Positions 42,999 through 54,004 of a DNA stretch of 58,039 nucleotides are shown here, piece after piece. Under the pieces are notes generated by a model that did no database searches, was not told the origin of the DNA, and saw nothing but the letters and a program-made list of their open reading frames with translations. Origin of the DNA: CAXSBR01 sp964236495 (GTDB taxonomy: Bacteria > Actinomycetota > Actinomycetes > Mycobacteriales > Jatrophihabitantaceae); NCBI GenBank assembly GCA_964236495.1, contig CAXSBR010000021.1:1-58039 (forward strand), written 5' to 3'. The translations under genes and the position numbers were made by a program. How positions within the stretch are numbered: position 1 is the first letter of the stretch; each line of letters begins with the position of its first letter.

Positions 42999-43778
42999 AT
43001 GGTGAGCGAACCGCTACTCAAGATCACTCAGATGAACAAGAGCTTCGGTGCCGTCCAGGTGCTGCACAACATCGACTTCGCGGTCTATCCCGGTGAGGTC
43101 ACCGCCCTGGTCGGTGACAACGGCGCGGGCAAGTCGACGTTGGTCAAGTGCATCGCCGGCATCAACACCATCGACTCCGGGGAGATCCTCTGGGAGGGCA
43201 ACTCGGTAAAGATCACCTCACCGGCGGCCGCGTCCGCGCTGGGAATCGAATTCGTCTACCAGGATCTCGCGCTGGCAGACAACCTCGACATCACCCAGAA
43301 CATGTTCCTGGGCCGCGAACTGCGCCGGGGACCGTTCCTGCTCGACGGCGCCATGGAGCGCAAGGCCCGCGAAACTCTGACCGGGCTATCGGTACGCACC
43401 GTCAGCTCGGTACGCCAGCTGGTGGCGAGCCTGTCCGGCGGGCAGCGCCAGACGGTGGCGATCGCCAAGGCGGTGCTCTGGAACAGCCGCGTCGTCTTCC
43501 TCGACGAGCCCACCGCCGCTCTGGGCGTGGCGCAGACCCGCCAGGTTCTCGACCTGGTCCGGCGCCTGGCCGACAACGGCCTGGGTGTCGTGCTGATCTC
43601 GCACAACATGAACGACGTGATGGAGGTCGCCGACCGCGTCGACGCCCTGTACCTCGGCCGCATCGCCGCCGAGGTTCTGAAGAAGGACACCAGCACCAGC
43701 CAGATCGTCGAGCTGATCACCGCCGGACGCAGCGGCTCGCTCGGGCTCTCGGCTTCGACCGCGGCCGAAAGCGCCTGA
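42999..43778 (+). CDS. Sugar ABC importer ATPase, single nucleotide-binding domain
   Basis: A 259-residue ABC ATPase: Walker A GDNGAGKST, Q-loop VYQD, signature LSGGQRQTVAIAKA, Walker B VVFLDEPTAALG and the H-loop ISHN. The related XylG and RbsA proteins carry two fused ATPase domains (about 500 residues); this one has a single domain, as in the FrcA-type branch. The ATG at 42999 or GTG at 43002 start behind a GGAG site. It lies eight bases upstream of the permease gene and energises sugar uptake. Confidence 0.9.
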   Translation: MVSEPLLKITQMNKSFGAVQVLHNIDFAVYPGEVTALVGDNGAGKSTLVKCIAGINTIDSGEILWEGNSVKITSPAAASALGIEFVYQDLALADNLDITQNMFLGRELRRGPFLLDGAMERKARETLTGLSVRTVSSVRQLVASLSGGQRQTVAIAKAVLWNSRVVFLDEPTAALGVAQTRQVLDLVRRLADNGLGVVLISHNMNDVMEVADRVDALYLGRIAAEVLKKDTSTSQIVELITAGRSGSLGLSASTAAESA

Positions 43779-43786
43779 GAGGGATC

Positions 43787-45280
43787 ATGGACATCTCCAA
43801 CCAACCCGCCACCCAAGGCACGGGCTCGTCGTCCTCCATCCCGTCGGTAGCTGCGGCCGGCGCGACGGCAGCACCAGCTACCACCCCGGCACCGCGCGGC
43901 GACGAGCGAGGCAGTTTCAAGGCCGACCTCACCGCTCGCACGATTCCCGGCGCCATCCGCGAGTACATCGCTCGCCTGCGCGGCGGTGATCCCGGCGCGC
44001 TTCCCTCGGTGCTAGGTCTGATCGTGCTGGGCGTCATCTTCGCCTCCACCACCAAGGACTTCATCGGCAAGCAGAACATCGCCAACCTGCCCGGTCAGGC
44101 GTCGTTCATCGCCCTGATCGCGCTCGGTCTGGTGTTCGTGCTCCTGATCGGCGAGATCGACCTGTCGGCGGGCACCACCGGTGGCCTGACGGCCGCCTTC
44201 GCAGCCCAAGGCCTGCAGTCGACCGACCTGCACAAGGGCGTCGGATCGTTCGTGTTCTACGGCCTGCTGGTCGGCATGGCCGGCGCCATCGTGCTCGGCG
44301 TGATCAACCGCATGTACACCGCGCCGATCATCGTGGCGCTGGGCTTCCTGCTGGTGCTCACCGGCCAGGAGACCCACCACCAGATCCTGGCGTTCTTCTT
44401 CGCCGTCAGCGTCGGTGTCACGATCGGCACCTACAGCGGCGTACTGGTCGCCCGGCTCGGCATTCCGTCCTTCATCGTGACGCTGGCCCTGTTCCTGTCC
44501 TGGGAGGGTGTAGAGCTGTTTGCGCTGGGTAACCAGTCTGTTTCGACCACCAACTACAACCTGTGGACGGGGCTGACGCACGCCTACATGCCGATCTGGG
44601 CCGGCTGGCTGTTCTTTATCGTCCTGGCCGGGAGCTACCTCGCATTCACCCTGGTGCGATCGAGGATGCGCGCTCGCAACAAACTGTCCTATGACGACTT
44701 GGTGCTGGTGCTTGTCCGCGCCGGCATCCTCATCGTGATCGGCGCCGGTATCACCTACTTCCTCAGCCAGAACCGCAGCCCGAACAGCGCGGTCAAGATC
44801 GAGGGCGTGCCGTGGGCGGCGAGCATCCCCATTGCGCTGATGGTGTTCTGGACGTTGGTGCTGAGCAAGTCGACGTGGGGGCGCCACCTGTACGCCGTGG
44901 GCGGCAACGCTGAAGCGGCCCGTCGCGCCGGTATCCCGGTGCAGCGCATCAAGATCAGCGCGTTCGTGATCTGTTCGGGCATGGCTGCTATCGGCGGTTT
45001 GTTCCTGGCCGATTACAGCGGTGGCGCGACCACCGGCTTGGGCCAGGGTGACACCCTGCTGTTCGCGGTGGCCGCTGCGGTCATCGGCGGCACGTCGCTG
45101 TTCGGTGGTCGTGGCAAACCGCGCGACGCCATCGTGGGTGCCCTGGTCATCGCAACGATTCCTAACGGCATCCAGCTGCACTCGTTTCCCGAGCAGGCCA
45201 ACGAGGTCATCACCGGGCTGGTGCTGCTGATCGCAGCGACCGTCGACGCCATCTCGCGCCGGCGCTCGCGTACGCGGTAG
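43787..45280 (+). CDS. Xylose-type sugar ABC importer permease
   Basis: A 497-residue XylH-like permease with an unusually long Ala/Pro/Thr-rich cytoplasmic N terminus (about 75 residues). About ten or more membrane helices follow (LGLIVLGVIFAS, FIALIALGLVFVLLIGEIDLS, GFLLVLTGQ). EIDLSAGTTGG and the coupling-helix motif YAVGGNAEAARRAGIPV are those of ribose/xylose permeases. A GAGAGGG site lies before ATG 43787. It forms the membrane channel for the sugar bound by the upstream lipoprotein. XylH is the closest named family; the actual sugar is uncertain. Confidence 0.9.
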   Translation: MDISNQPATQGTGSSSSIPSVAAAGATAAPATTPAPRGDERGSFKADLTARTIPGAIREYIARLRGGDPGALPSVLGLIVLGVIFASTTKDFIGKQNIANLPGQASFIALIALGLVFVLLIGEIDLSAGTTGGLTAAFAAQGLQSTDLHKGVGSFVFYGLLVGMAGAIVLGVINRMYTAPIIVALGFLLVLTGQETHHQILAFFFAVSVGVTIGTYSGVLVARLGIPSFIVTLALFLSWEGVELFALGNQSVSTTNYNLWTGLTHAYMPIWAGWLFFIVLAGSYLAFTLVRSRMRARNKLSYDDLVLVLVRAGILIVIGAGITYFLSQNRSPNSAVKIEGVPWAASIPIALMVFWTLVLSKSTWGRHLYAVGGNAEAARRAGIPVQRIKISAFVICSGMAAIGGLFLADYSGGATTGLGQGDTLLFAVAAAVIGGTSLFGGRGKPRDAIVGALVIATIPNGIQLHSFPEQANEVITGLVLLIAATVDAISRRRSRTR

Positions 45281-45345
45281 TTCGTCGTCTGCAGCGCTGT
45301 CACCCCGGTGCTCGACCACCTAATTCAGACCACCACCCACCGCCG

Positions 45346-46551
45346 ATGACGACCATCGATCTGGCGCCGTCGCGACCGGAGGACGTGCGCCGGCGCAATT
45401 TGGGCGTACTGCTCGCCCATGTCCACCGCCAAGGCGCGCAGAGCAGGGCAAAACTCACGCAGCGGGTGGGCCTGAACAGGTCCACCGTCGGCACGCTCGT
45501 CGCCGAGCTCAGCCACGCCGGCGTGCTGGCCGAGACGGTGCCGAGGAAGGGTGCCGGGGTGGGCCGGCCCTCCTTCGTCGTCGGCCGCCGTGCCGACGGG
45601 CCCTACGTGCTCGCCGTGGACATCGACGTGCACGAACTCGTGGTCGCAGCAGTAGGTCTGGGCGGGGTGGTGCTCGACCGGTGGACGGTGGCCTATCCCC
45701 CGGGACCGGTAGAACCCGACGGCGTCGTGGAACTGATCGGCCGGGCCTACCGCTCGATCGTCGCCGGCCCGGCGGCGGCGGGATGGATTGCCGGCGTGGG
45801 CGTCAGCGTGCCGGGCTCGGTACGCCGATCCGACGGGCGCATCATGGTCGCGCCCAACCTGCAGTGGCGTGATGTGGTCCTCGATGCGCCGATCGCCGCC
45901 GAGCTGGGCCGCGCCGGTTCGGTGCAAGTGGCCAACGACGCCGACCTCGGCGCCTTGGCCGAGCACCTGCGCGGCACGGCACGCGGATTCGACGACGTGC
46001 TGTTCATCGTGGGTCGGGTCGGCGTCGGCGGCGGAATCATTGCCGGCGGCAGTCCCCTGCACGGCGCGCGTGGTCTGGCCGGCGAGGTGGGCCACGTCGT
46101 CGTCGACCCGAACGGGCTGCTGTGCCACTGCGGCAACTACGGCTGCCTCGAGACCGTCGTCGGCGAGGACGCCCTGATCCGGATGTCCGGGCGCGGCGCT
46201 GCCAGCAGCACCAGCCGAATCGTGGAGATCGTGCGCTGCGCCGAACGCGGCGAGCCGCGGGCACTGGACACCGTCCGCGCGGTGTCGCACTGGCTCGGGC
46301 GCGGCCTGGCCAGCATCGCCAACGTGCTCAATCCCGCCGTCATCGTTCTGGGCGGCTACCTGACGGTGCTCTACGACGCGCATGCAGACCTGATCCGTGC
46401 GGCGTTCGAGGCGAACATGCATGCCGCGCCGGCCGAGGGCATCGAGATCCGCCGCTGCGGGCTGGGCCGCGACTTTGCGCTACTGGGCGCAGCAGAGATC
46501 GCCTTCGGCGAACTTCTGGACAACCCGATCGAGGTGGCGTCGCGCCGTTGA
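45346..46551 (+). CDS. ROK-family transcriptional regulator (XylR-like)
   Basis: A 401-residue ROK repressor. The N-terminal winged helix-turn-helix (RRRNLGVLLAHVHRQGAQSRAKLTQRVGLNRSTVGTLV, about residues 12-55) is followed by a ROK sugar-kinase-like domain. VQVANDADLGALAEHL, the GGG loop VGVGGGIIAGG, and the zinc-binding CHCGNYGCLET (about 270) are typical. ROK regulators sense a monosaccharide and release the operator. It follows the importer genes by 65 bases on the same strand, so it most likely controls that operon. ATG 45346. Confidence 0.9.
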   Translation: MTTIDLAPSRPEDVRRRNLGVLLAHVHRQGAQSRAKLTQRVGLNRSTVGTLVAELSHAGVLAETVPRKGAGVGRPSFVVGRRADGPYVLAVDIDVHELVVAAVGLGGVVLDRWTVAYPPGPVEPDGVVELIGRAYRSIVAGPAAAGWIAGVGVSVPGSVRRSDGRIMVAPNLQWRDVVLDAPIAAELGRAGSVQVANDADLGALAEHLRGTARGFDDVLFIVGRVGVGGGIIAGGSPLHGARGLAGEVGHVVVDPNGLLCHCGNYGCLETVVGEDALIRMSGRGAASSTSRIVEIVRCAERGEPRALDTVRAVSHWLGRGLASIANVLNPAVIVLGGYLTVLYDAHADLIRAAFEANMHAAPAEGIEIRRCGLGRDFALLGAAEIAFGELLDNPIEVASRR

Positions 46552-46578
46552 GCGCCGTCTCCGGTCGCGGCGGGGCCG

Positions 46579-48660
46579 TCAGGCCGGAATGGGCACGACC
46601 GTGACTACTGTGCCGTCGGCCAGCAGCACGCCGTCGGCGCACGAGGCCTCGACGCTGCCGCCGCCGAACTGCTCGTTGTAGAGCCGGGCGTACACGCCGT
46701 CGAGCTCCAGCAGTTCTTCGTGGGTGCCCGACTCGACGATGCGCCCGGCGTCCATCGCGAAGATGACGTCGGCGGCGCGGATCGTGGACAGCCGGTGGGC
46801 GATGGCGATGGTCGTACGCCGGCTCATCAGCGGCTCCAGAGCGGCCTGCACCAGCCGTTCGCTGACGGTGTCCAGCGCCGACGTCGCCTCGTCCAGGATG
46901 AGCACGCGCGGGTTCTTCAACAGCACCCGCGCGATGGCCAGGCGCTGCTTCTCTCCACCCGACAGGCGGTAACCTCGCTCGCCGACAACGGTGTCGTAAC
47001 CCTCGGCGAAGCTCAGAATGCGGTCGTGGATGTTGGCCGCCCGGGCAGCGTCCTCGATCTCGTCCTGGCCGGCGTCGGGACGGGCGTAGGCGATGTTGTT
47101 GCCGATGGTGGAGTGGAACAGGTAGGTCTCCTGGGTGACCATGCCAACGACGTTGGCGATGCTGGCCTGGGTCAGCGAGCGCAGGTCGTGGCCGTCGAGC
47201 GTGACCCGTCCGCGCGTCGGGTCGTACAGGCGAGGCAACAGATAGCTGATCGTGGTCTTGCCTGCGCCGCTGCTGCCCACGATTGCGGCAAGCTGGCCCG
47301 GTCGCACCTCGAAGGTGACGTCGCGCAGCGCCCATGTCTCACCGGAGTACGACGTCACATCGGGATTGGAGGCCACGTCGTTATCAATGGTGTGGCTCGC
47401 AGACTCCCCGGCAGTGCGCTCGACGTCCTGCGCAGGCCGGTGAGCCTCGTAGGTGAACCAGACGTTGTCGAGCCGGACGTCTCCCTGCACCTTGTCCGGC
47501 TCTAGCGCCACGGCGTCGGGGGCGTCGGCGATGTCGGGCACGAGGTCGAGGTACTCGAACACTCGCTGGAACACCGCTACTGACCCCGAGACCTCGGTGG
47601 CGGTGGTGAGCGTCTGGGCGATGGGCATGAACAGCCGGGCCTGCAGCGTGGTGATCGCGATGATGGTGCCGGCGGTCAACCCGGTGGAGGAGTGTGACAG
47701 CTCGAGGCCGGCTACCAGGTAGACCGCGACCGGGGTGATGGAGAAGAACGTCGACACGACGGCGAAGAATGCCCGGGCAACCAGCTGTTGGCGGATGGCG
47801 AGCTCGGCCAACCGCTCGTTCTCCTCCACGTAGCGGGCGGTGGAGCGGTCTTGGCCACCGAAGACCTTCGACAGCAGCGCGCCTGAGACCGACAGCGTCT
47901 CCTCGGTGAGCGCGGTCATGTCCGACAGCGCGGTCTGGGTCTGCGCGGACAGCCTGCGGCGGGTACGCCCCACCCGGCCGGTGAGCCACACGAAGAACGG
48001 CGTGATGGCCAGCGACAGCAGCGTCAGCTGCCACGACAGCAGCGCCATCGCGACCAGGGTGCTGATCAGTGTGACGGTGTTGGACAGGATCGTGGTCGCG
48101 GTGTCGGTGATGACCGACTGCAGTGCGCCGACGTCGTTGGCTATGCGCGACTGGACGTCGCCGGTTCGGCTGGCGGTGAAGAAACGTAGCGACAGGCTTT
48201 GCAGATGCCGGTACAGCTGGGAGCGCAGATCGCGCAGCACGCGCTGGCCGACGGAGTTGGTGAGGTAGCTCTGCCACAGCCCGATCAGCGCGCTGGCCAC
48301 GGGCGCTGCCACCATGGCCGCCAGCAGTACGTAGAGCAGTCCCAGGTTAGGTCCGCCGGCTACGAACAGCGCTCTGTCGAACACCACCTTGACCAGCAAC
48401 GGTCCGACCACACCCAGCCCGCTGGTGACGACGATCAGCACCGCGATGACGGAGAGGTCGGCGCGGTAGGGCCCGAAGAGGCCGGCGATACGGCGCAGTA
48501 GCGGTTTGTCCCCGGCGGCGGCCTTCAGGCTCGCCGCGGCGTCGCCGACGCTGGCGGCACCCATGCCACCGCCGCGTCCACCCCCGCCACCAGCACCGCC
48601 ACCGCCGCCTGCTGCACTGCCACCGCCGCGGGGCATTCCGCCGGCGGCCATCATGCTCAT
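46579..48660 (-). CDS. ABC exporter half-transporter, Gly-rich N terminus
   Basis: A 693-residue half-transporter with an MDR-type membrane domain (about residues 60-360, six helices) and an ATPase domain: Walker A GSSGAGKTT, LSGGEKQRLAIARVLLKNP, VLILDEATSALD and IAHRLSTI. The first about 50 residues are a Gly/Ala-rich tail (GGGGGAGGGGGRGGG). The membrane and ATPase parts are separated by an acidic linker. Its ATG overlaps the stop of the first exporter gene (ATGA). The pair would work as a heterodimer, like BmrCD or TM287/288, exporting drugs or lipids. Substrate unknown. Confidence 0.9.
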   Translation of the reverse strand: MSMMAAGGMPRGGGSAAGGGGGAGGGGGRGGGMGAASVGDAAASLKAAAGDKPLLRRIAGLFGPYRADLSVIAVLIVVTSGLGVVGPLLVKVVFDRALFVAGGPNLGLLYVLLAAMVAAPVASALIGLWQSYLTNSVGQRVLRDLRSQLYRHLQSLSLRFFTASRTGDVQSRIANDVGALQSVITDTATTILSNTVTLISTLVAMALLSWQLTLLSLAITPFFVWLTGRVGRTRRRLSAQTQTALSDMTALTEETLSVSGALLSKVFGGQDRSTARYVEENERLAELAIRQQLVARAFFAVVSTFFSITPVAVYLVAGLELSHSSTGLTAGTIIAITTLQARLFMPIAQTLTTATEVSGSVAVFQRVFEYLDLVPDIADAPDAVALEPDKVQGDVRLDNVWFTYEAHRPAQDVERTAGESASHTIDNDVASNPDVTSYSGETWALRDVTFEVRPGQLAAIVGSSGAGKTTISYLLPRLYDPTRGRVTLDGHDLRSLTQASIANVVGMVTQETYLFHSTIGNNIAYARPDAGQDEIEDAARAANIHDRILSFAEGYDTVVGERGYRLSGGEKQRLAIARVLLKNPRVLILDEATSALDTVSERLVQAALEPLMSRRTTIAIAHRLSTIRAADVIFAMDAGRIVESGTHEELLELDGVYARLYNEQFGGGSVEASCADGVLLADGTVVTVVPIPA

Positions 48661-50606
48661 CCGGCGAGAACGGCGCTTGCGGTGTCGGCCAGTTCCGCGG
48701 CACCCGCGGCATCATCGGTGATCGGGCCGGGCAGCAGCTGACGCTCGAACTGGGTGCGGTACAACTCGGCGTAGAGCCCGTCAGCGGCCAGCAGCTCGGC
48801 ATGCGTGCCGCTTTCGACGATCCGGCCGTCGTCGACCACCAGGATCAGATCGGCGTTGAGCACCGTGGACAGCCGGTGCGCGATCACCAGCGACGTCCGT
48901 CCGCTCAGCGCGGCGGCCAGCGCGTCCTGCACCGCGGCTTCGCTCTCGCTGTCCAGGTGTGCCGTTGCCTCGTCGAGGATGACGAAGCCCGGGGACTTGA
49001 GCAGCAACCGAGCGATGGCCAGGCGCTGCTTCTCCCCGCCCGACAGCCGGTAGCCGCGGTCGCCGACGACCGTGTCCAGCTGGTCGGGCAGTGAGCGGAC
49101 CAGCCGGTCGATCTGGGCGGCGGCCATCGCCTGCCACAGCGCGTCGTCGGTCGCGTCAGGCGCGGCGTAGCGCAGATTCGCCGCGATGCTCTCGTGGAAC
49201 ATGTGCGCGTCCTGACTGACGACGCCGATCCGCTCCCGTAACGACTGCTGGGTGACGGCCCGCACGTCGACTCCGCCGACGCGCACCGCGCCCGAGCGCA
49301 CGTCGTAGATGCGCGGCACGAGCTGGCTGATGGTGGTCTTGCCGGCGCCCGACGGTCCCACCAGCGCGATCAGTTGGCCCGCCTCGGCGCGGAAGCTGAC
49401 CCCGCGCAGCACCTCCTGCGACGAGGTGGTGTCCAGGCGGGCGACGTCTTCGAGCGAGGCCAGCGACACCTCCGCCGCGGTGGGATAGGAGAACCGGACG
49501 TCGTCGAATTCGAGGGTGCGCGCGTCGGTAGACAGCTCGACTGCGTCCGGTGCGTCGGCGATCAGCGGAGCGAGGTCGAGGACCTCGAATACACGGTCGA
49601 AGCTGACCAGCGCGCTCATGACGTCCACCCGCACGTTCGACAGCGCCGTCAACGGTCCGTAGAGCCGGCTGAGCAGCAGCGCCAGCGTCACCACGGTGCC
49701 GGTGCTCAACGTGCCGTTAAGCGCGTAGTAGCCACCAAGCCCGTACACCAGCGCCTGCGCCAGCGCGGCCACCAGAGTCAGTGCGACGAAGAACGCCCGG
49801 CCATAGATGGCGGAGGTGATGCCGATGTCACGCACCCGCCCGGCCCGCTGCCGGAACGAGGCATCCTCCTGCTGGGGATGGCCGAACAGCTTGACCAGCA
49901 GCGCACCGGAGACGTTGAACCGCTCGGTCATCGTGGCGTTCATCGACGCGTCGAGGTTGTAGGACTCCCGGGTGATTTCCTGCAGCCGGACCCCGATCCG
50001 GCGCGCGGGCAGCACGAAGATCGGCAGCAGCACCAGCGACAGCGCGGTGATCTGCCACGACAGCGAGAACATGACCGCCGCGGTGACCACCAGGCTCACC
50101 GCGTTGGACACCACTCCCGACAGGGTGGACGTGAACGCCTGCTGCGCGCCGAGCACGTCGCGGTTGAGCCGGCTGACCAGCGCGCCGGTCTGGGTGCGGG
50201 TGAAGAACGCCAGCGGCATCCGCTGGACATGGTCGTACACCGCCGTGCGCAGATCGAAGATCAGACCCTCGCCGATCCGGGCGGAGTACCAGCGTTGGGC
50301 GAACGACAGCACGGCGTCGACGACGGCGAGGGCGGCGATGACGATCGCGATCCGCACGACGGTGGACACGTGGCCGTGAGTGGTGATGGTGTTGACGACC
50401 CGTCCGGCGAGCACCGGCGTGGCCACCGCGATGACGGCATCGACGACGATGACGGCCAGGAACACCAGCAGCTCGGAGCGGTACGGCCCGGCGAAACGCA
50501 GAACGCGCCGTGCGGTGCCCTTGGGCAAGGACTTCTCGGTCACCGAGCGGTCGGTGCGAAAAGAGTGCATCGTGCGCCACATGTTGGCGTTGCCCGACAT
50601 CGACAT
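48657..50606 (-). CDS. ABC exporter half-transporter
   Basis: A 649-residue half-transporter, first of the pair. The membrane domain is at about 30-330 (LLVFLAVIVVDAVIAVATPV and further helices). The ATPase domain has GPSGAGKTTISQLVPRIY, LSGGEKQRLAIARLLLKSPG, FVILDEATAHLDSES and IAHRLSTVL. All catalytic motifs look intact here and in the partner, so a degenerate site, as in some heterodimers, is not evident. ATG 50606 is used; a second Met (MWRTMHS) nearby is possible. It is followed by the partner gene with a 4-bp overlap. Confidence 0.9.
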   Translation of the reverse strand: MSMSGNANMWRTMHSFRTDRSVTEKSLPKGTARRVLRFAGPYRSELLVFLAVIVVDAVIAVATPVLAGRVVNTITTHGHVSTVVRIAIVIAALAVVDAVLSFAQRWYSARIGEGLIFDLRTAVYDHVQRMPLAFFTRTQTGALVSRLNRDVLGAQQAFTSTLSGVVSNAVSLVVTAAVMFSLSWQITALSLVLLPIFVLPARRIGVRLQEITRESYNLDASMNATMTERFNVSGALLVKLFGHPQQEDASFRQRAGRVRDIGITSAIYGRAFFVALTLVAALAQALVYGLGGYYALNGTLSTGTVVTLALLLSRLYGPLTALSNVRVDVMSALVSFDRVFEVLDLAPLIADAPDAVELSTDARTLEFDDVRFSYPTAAEVSLASLEDVARLDTTSSQEVLRGVSFRAEAGQLIALVGPSGAGKTTISQLVPRIYDVRSGAVRVGGVDVRAVTQQSLRERIGVVSQDAHMFHESIAANLRYAAPDATDDALWQAMAAAQIDRLVRSLPDQLDTVVGDRGYRLSGGEKQRLAIARLLLKSPGFVILDEATAHLDSESEAAVQDALAAALSGRTSLVIAHRLSTVLNADLILVVDDGRIVESGTHAELLAADGLYAELYRTQFERQLLPGPITDDAAGAAELADTASAVLAG

Positions 50607-50739
50607 ACTTTGTGCTCACCGTCTCTCTGCAGAGCGCCCGTGGGAGCTTCTGCGGCGCCGATGAGGTCGGCCTGCTCGGCGCGTCCGACGAGCCATTGTT
50701 GCGCACCGGCTCGACTGAGCCGCCCGCGCGAACCGGGTT

Positions 50740-51468
50740 TCAGCCGTCGGCGTAACCGGCGCGTTCGCGGGCCAATCGTCTCGCGGCCGCCAATTCTGCG
50801 GATGGGTCGGTCGACCCCGTGGCCGCGGCCTTGAGCAGTGCTTTCGCCTCGACGGTCGCCGAGCGGGGCAGCGCCAGCAGCGCGTCGACAGTGCCCTCGA
50901 CGACGGCGTCCAGATCCGAGGCGGCAACGATCGAGGACACCAGCCCCCACTGTGCCGCCCGCTCCGCCGAGAGCTCGGTGCCCAGCACGCACAGTTCGAA
51001 CGCGCGCGCATAACCCAGCGCGCGGACGAGTCGAGTTACTGCGCCCAGCGCCGGCAGCCGACCCTTCTCGAGCTCCGGTAGCGCGAAGGTGGTCCCGGTG
51101 GTGGCGATGCGCACGTCGCAGGCCAGGGCAAGTGCGAACGCCGGGCCGGTCACCGGGCCGTGTAGCACGGCGACGGAGACGAAGTCCGGACGTTCCAACC
51201 ATTCGAGGGGCTGGCGTTCGCCTGGTGCCGGGTCGTCGGCGAAGTCGTCGGCGAAGTCGTTGGCCGAATCGTCGTCGGAATCGGTCGGGCCAGAAACTGC
51301 CCACACTCCGCTGACGACGACGACCCGAACGGTGCCCGGCACCCGGGTGCCAGCCTGCTCGATCTGCCGTGGGAATCGATGCCCGGACGGGGAGCCGAAA
51401 GTGAGATAGGCAACCGGAGCGGCGACGCGCAGTTCCACGTCGCCGTCCGGCCGCAGGTGCGAGGTCAC
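50740..51468 (-). CDS. Crotonase-family protein (enoyl-CoA hydratase-like)
   Basis: A 242-residue crotonase-fold protein. The oxyanion-hole region is VLHGPVTGPAFALALACDVR, and FALPELEKGRLPALGAVTRL carries the usual second loop. In the first loop an acidic stretch (SDDDSANDFADDFADD, about residues 65-80) replaces the usual sequence and is coded by 12-bp repeats. The catalytic Glu positions of true hydratases are not clearly present, so the reaction is uncertain. Actinobacterial homologues occur next to the same ABC-F gene. GTG 51468. Confidence 0.75.
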   Translation of the reverse strand: MTSHLRPDGDVELRVAAPVAYLTFGSPSGHRFPRQIEQAGTRVPGTVRVVVVSGVWAVSGPTDSDDDSANDFADDFADDPAPGERQPLEWLERPDFVSVAVLHGPVTGPAFALALACDVRIATTGTTFALPELEKGRLPALGAVTRLVRALGYARAFELCVLGTELSAERAAQWGLVSSIVAASDLDAVVEGTVDALLALPRSATVEAKALLKAAATGSTDPSAELAAARRLARERAGYADG

Positions 51469-51535
51469 GACCGCCAGTGTGGCGCAAGCGGTGCGTGCCG
51501 ACGGCTACTTCTTCGTAGCTGCGAGTTGCGAGTGA

Positions 51536-51742
51536 CTACTTCTTCTTGCGCGTTGCCCCGCCTCGTCCACGCAGCTCGACGCCAGATTCGACTAGCAGCC
51601 GGTGCACGAAACCGTAGGACCGGCCGTGCGCGTCGGCCAGTTCTCGAATGCTCTGGCCCTTCGTGTACTGCTTGGTGACGTCGGTCGTGAGCTTGTTTCG
51701 AGCAGTGCCCGTTATCCGGGCTCCTTTACGCAGCGTTGACAT
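51536..51742 (-). CDS. Small helix-turn-helix protein
   Basis: A 68-residue basic protein, MSTLRKGARITG at the start, then a helix-turn-helix (SIRELADAHGRSYGFVHRLL) and a basic tail (RGRGGATRKKK). Highly similar small proteins are widespread in actinobacteria beside the ABC-F gene. They probably bind nucleic acid, but the target is unknown. ATG 51742 is chosen; GGGGG-rich bases lie upstream. The frame extends further upstream without family sequence. Confidence 0.78.
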   Translation of the reverse strand: MSTLRKGARITGTARNKLTTDVTKQYTKGQSIRELADAHGRSYGFVHRLLVESGVELRGRGGATRKKK

Positions 51743-51850
51743 ATAAACACCCCCGTGTTTGTTGTGACCCGACGCCCCCGCTGGCCGTCGAGCCGCCTTA
51801 CTGCAGCTGAGATTCCAGCCTCCTCGCATCATAGTTGATCACTGCACAAT

Positions 51851-53484
<1,634 letters not shown>

Positions 53485-53488
<4 letters not shown>

Positions 53489-53583
53489 CGCGGCACCGCC
53501 CAGTGCCAGGCAGGCACGGCGGCGATGTCGGCGGCCGAAATCCCGTCCGACGTGAGGTGCGTTTTCAGGTGGTGCGTAGTCAC
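53485..53583 (-). CDS. Possible 32-residue leader peptide before the ABC-F gene
   Basis: A short frame starts at GTG 53583 behind AGAAGG, seven bases upstream, and its TGA overlaps the ABC-F ATG in an ATGA junction. It reads VTTHHLKTHLTSDGISAADI, then AAVPAWHWAVPR, with GC-biased third positions. It could be a coupled small gene, a regulatory leader like those that control some resistance ABC-F genes, or the end of a lost longer gene (the frame is open upstream to about 53645). I know no named homologue. Confidence 0.35.
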
Positions 53584-53662
53584 GGTGTGGCCTTCTCGGT
53601 CGAGCCGGCGCACGAGGCCCAGCAGAGATATGGAGCTCAGACGCCTGGTTCAGAGGTAGAAC

Positions 53663-54004
53663 TCAGACGTTGAAACCGAGCGCACGCAGCTGCTCCCGGC
53701 CGTCGTCGGTGATCTTGTCCGGGCCCCACGGCGGCATCCAGACCCAGTTGATCGTGTATGCGCTGGCCACCGGGCGTGGACCGCCGGTGAGAGCGGCGGC
53801 GGTCTGGTCCTCGATGACGTCGGTCAGCGGGCAGGCCGCGGAGGTCAGCGTCATGTCCAGCACCACGCTGGCGTCTGGATCGATGTGGACGTCGTAGACG
53901 AGGCCCAGGTCGACGACGTTGATGCCCAGCTCCGGGTCCACAACGTCGCGCATCGCCTCTTCCACGTCGTCGCGCGAGGGTGTCTCCAGTGCAGTCTCAG
54001 TCAT
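53663..54004 (-). CDS. sufT: SufT / MIP18-type iron-sulphur assembly protein
   Basis: A 113-residue DUF59/MIP18 protein. DVVDPELGINVVDLGLVYDV opens the fold, LTSAACPLTD holds the conserved Cys, and WMPPWGPDKITDDGREQLRA closes it. SufT acts in Fe-S cluster maturation or insertion; the M. tuberculosis homologue is Rv1466. The ATG overlaps the sufU stop (ATGA). It is last in the SUF operon and well conserved. Confidence 0.92.
   Translation of the reverse strand: MTETALETPSRDDVEEAMRDVVDPELGINVVDLGLVYDVHIDPDASVVLDMTLTSAACPLTDVIEDQTAAALTGGPRPVASAYTINWVWMPPWGPDKITDDGREQLRALGFNV

Noticed and set aside
44012..45319. Long open frame antisense to the sugar permease
   Set aside because: High GC bias creates long shadow frames; its product is a low-complexity Gln/His/Asp-rich chain with no domain, while the plus-strand permease is clear.
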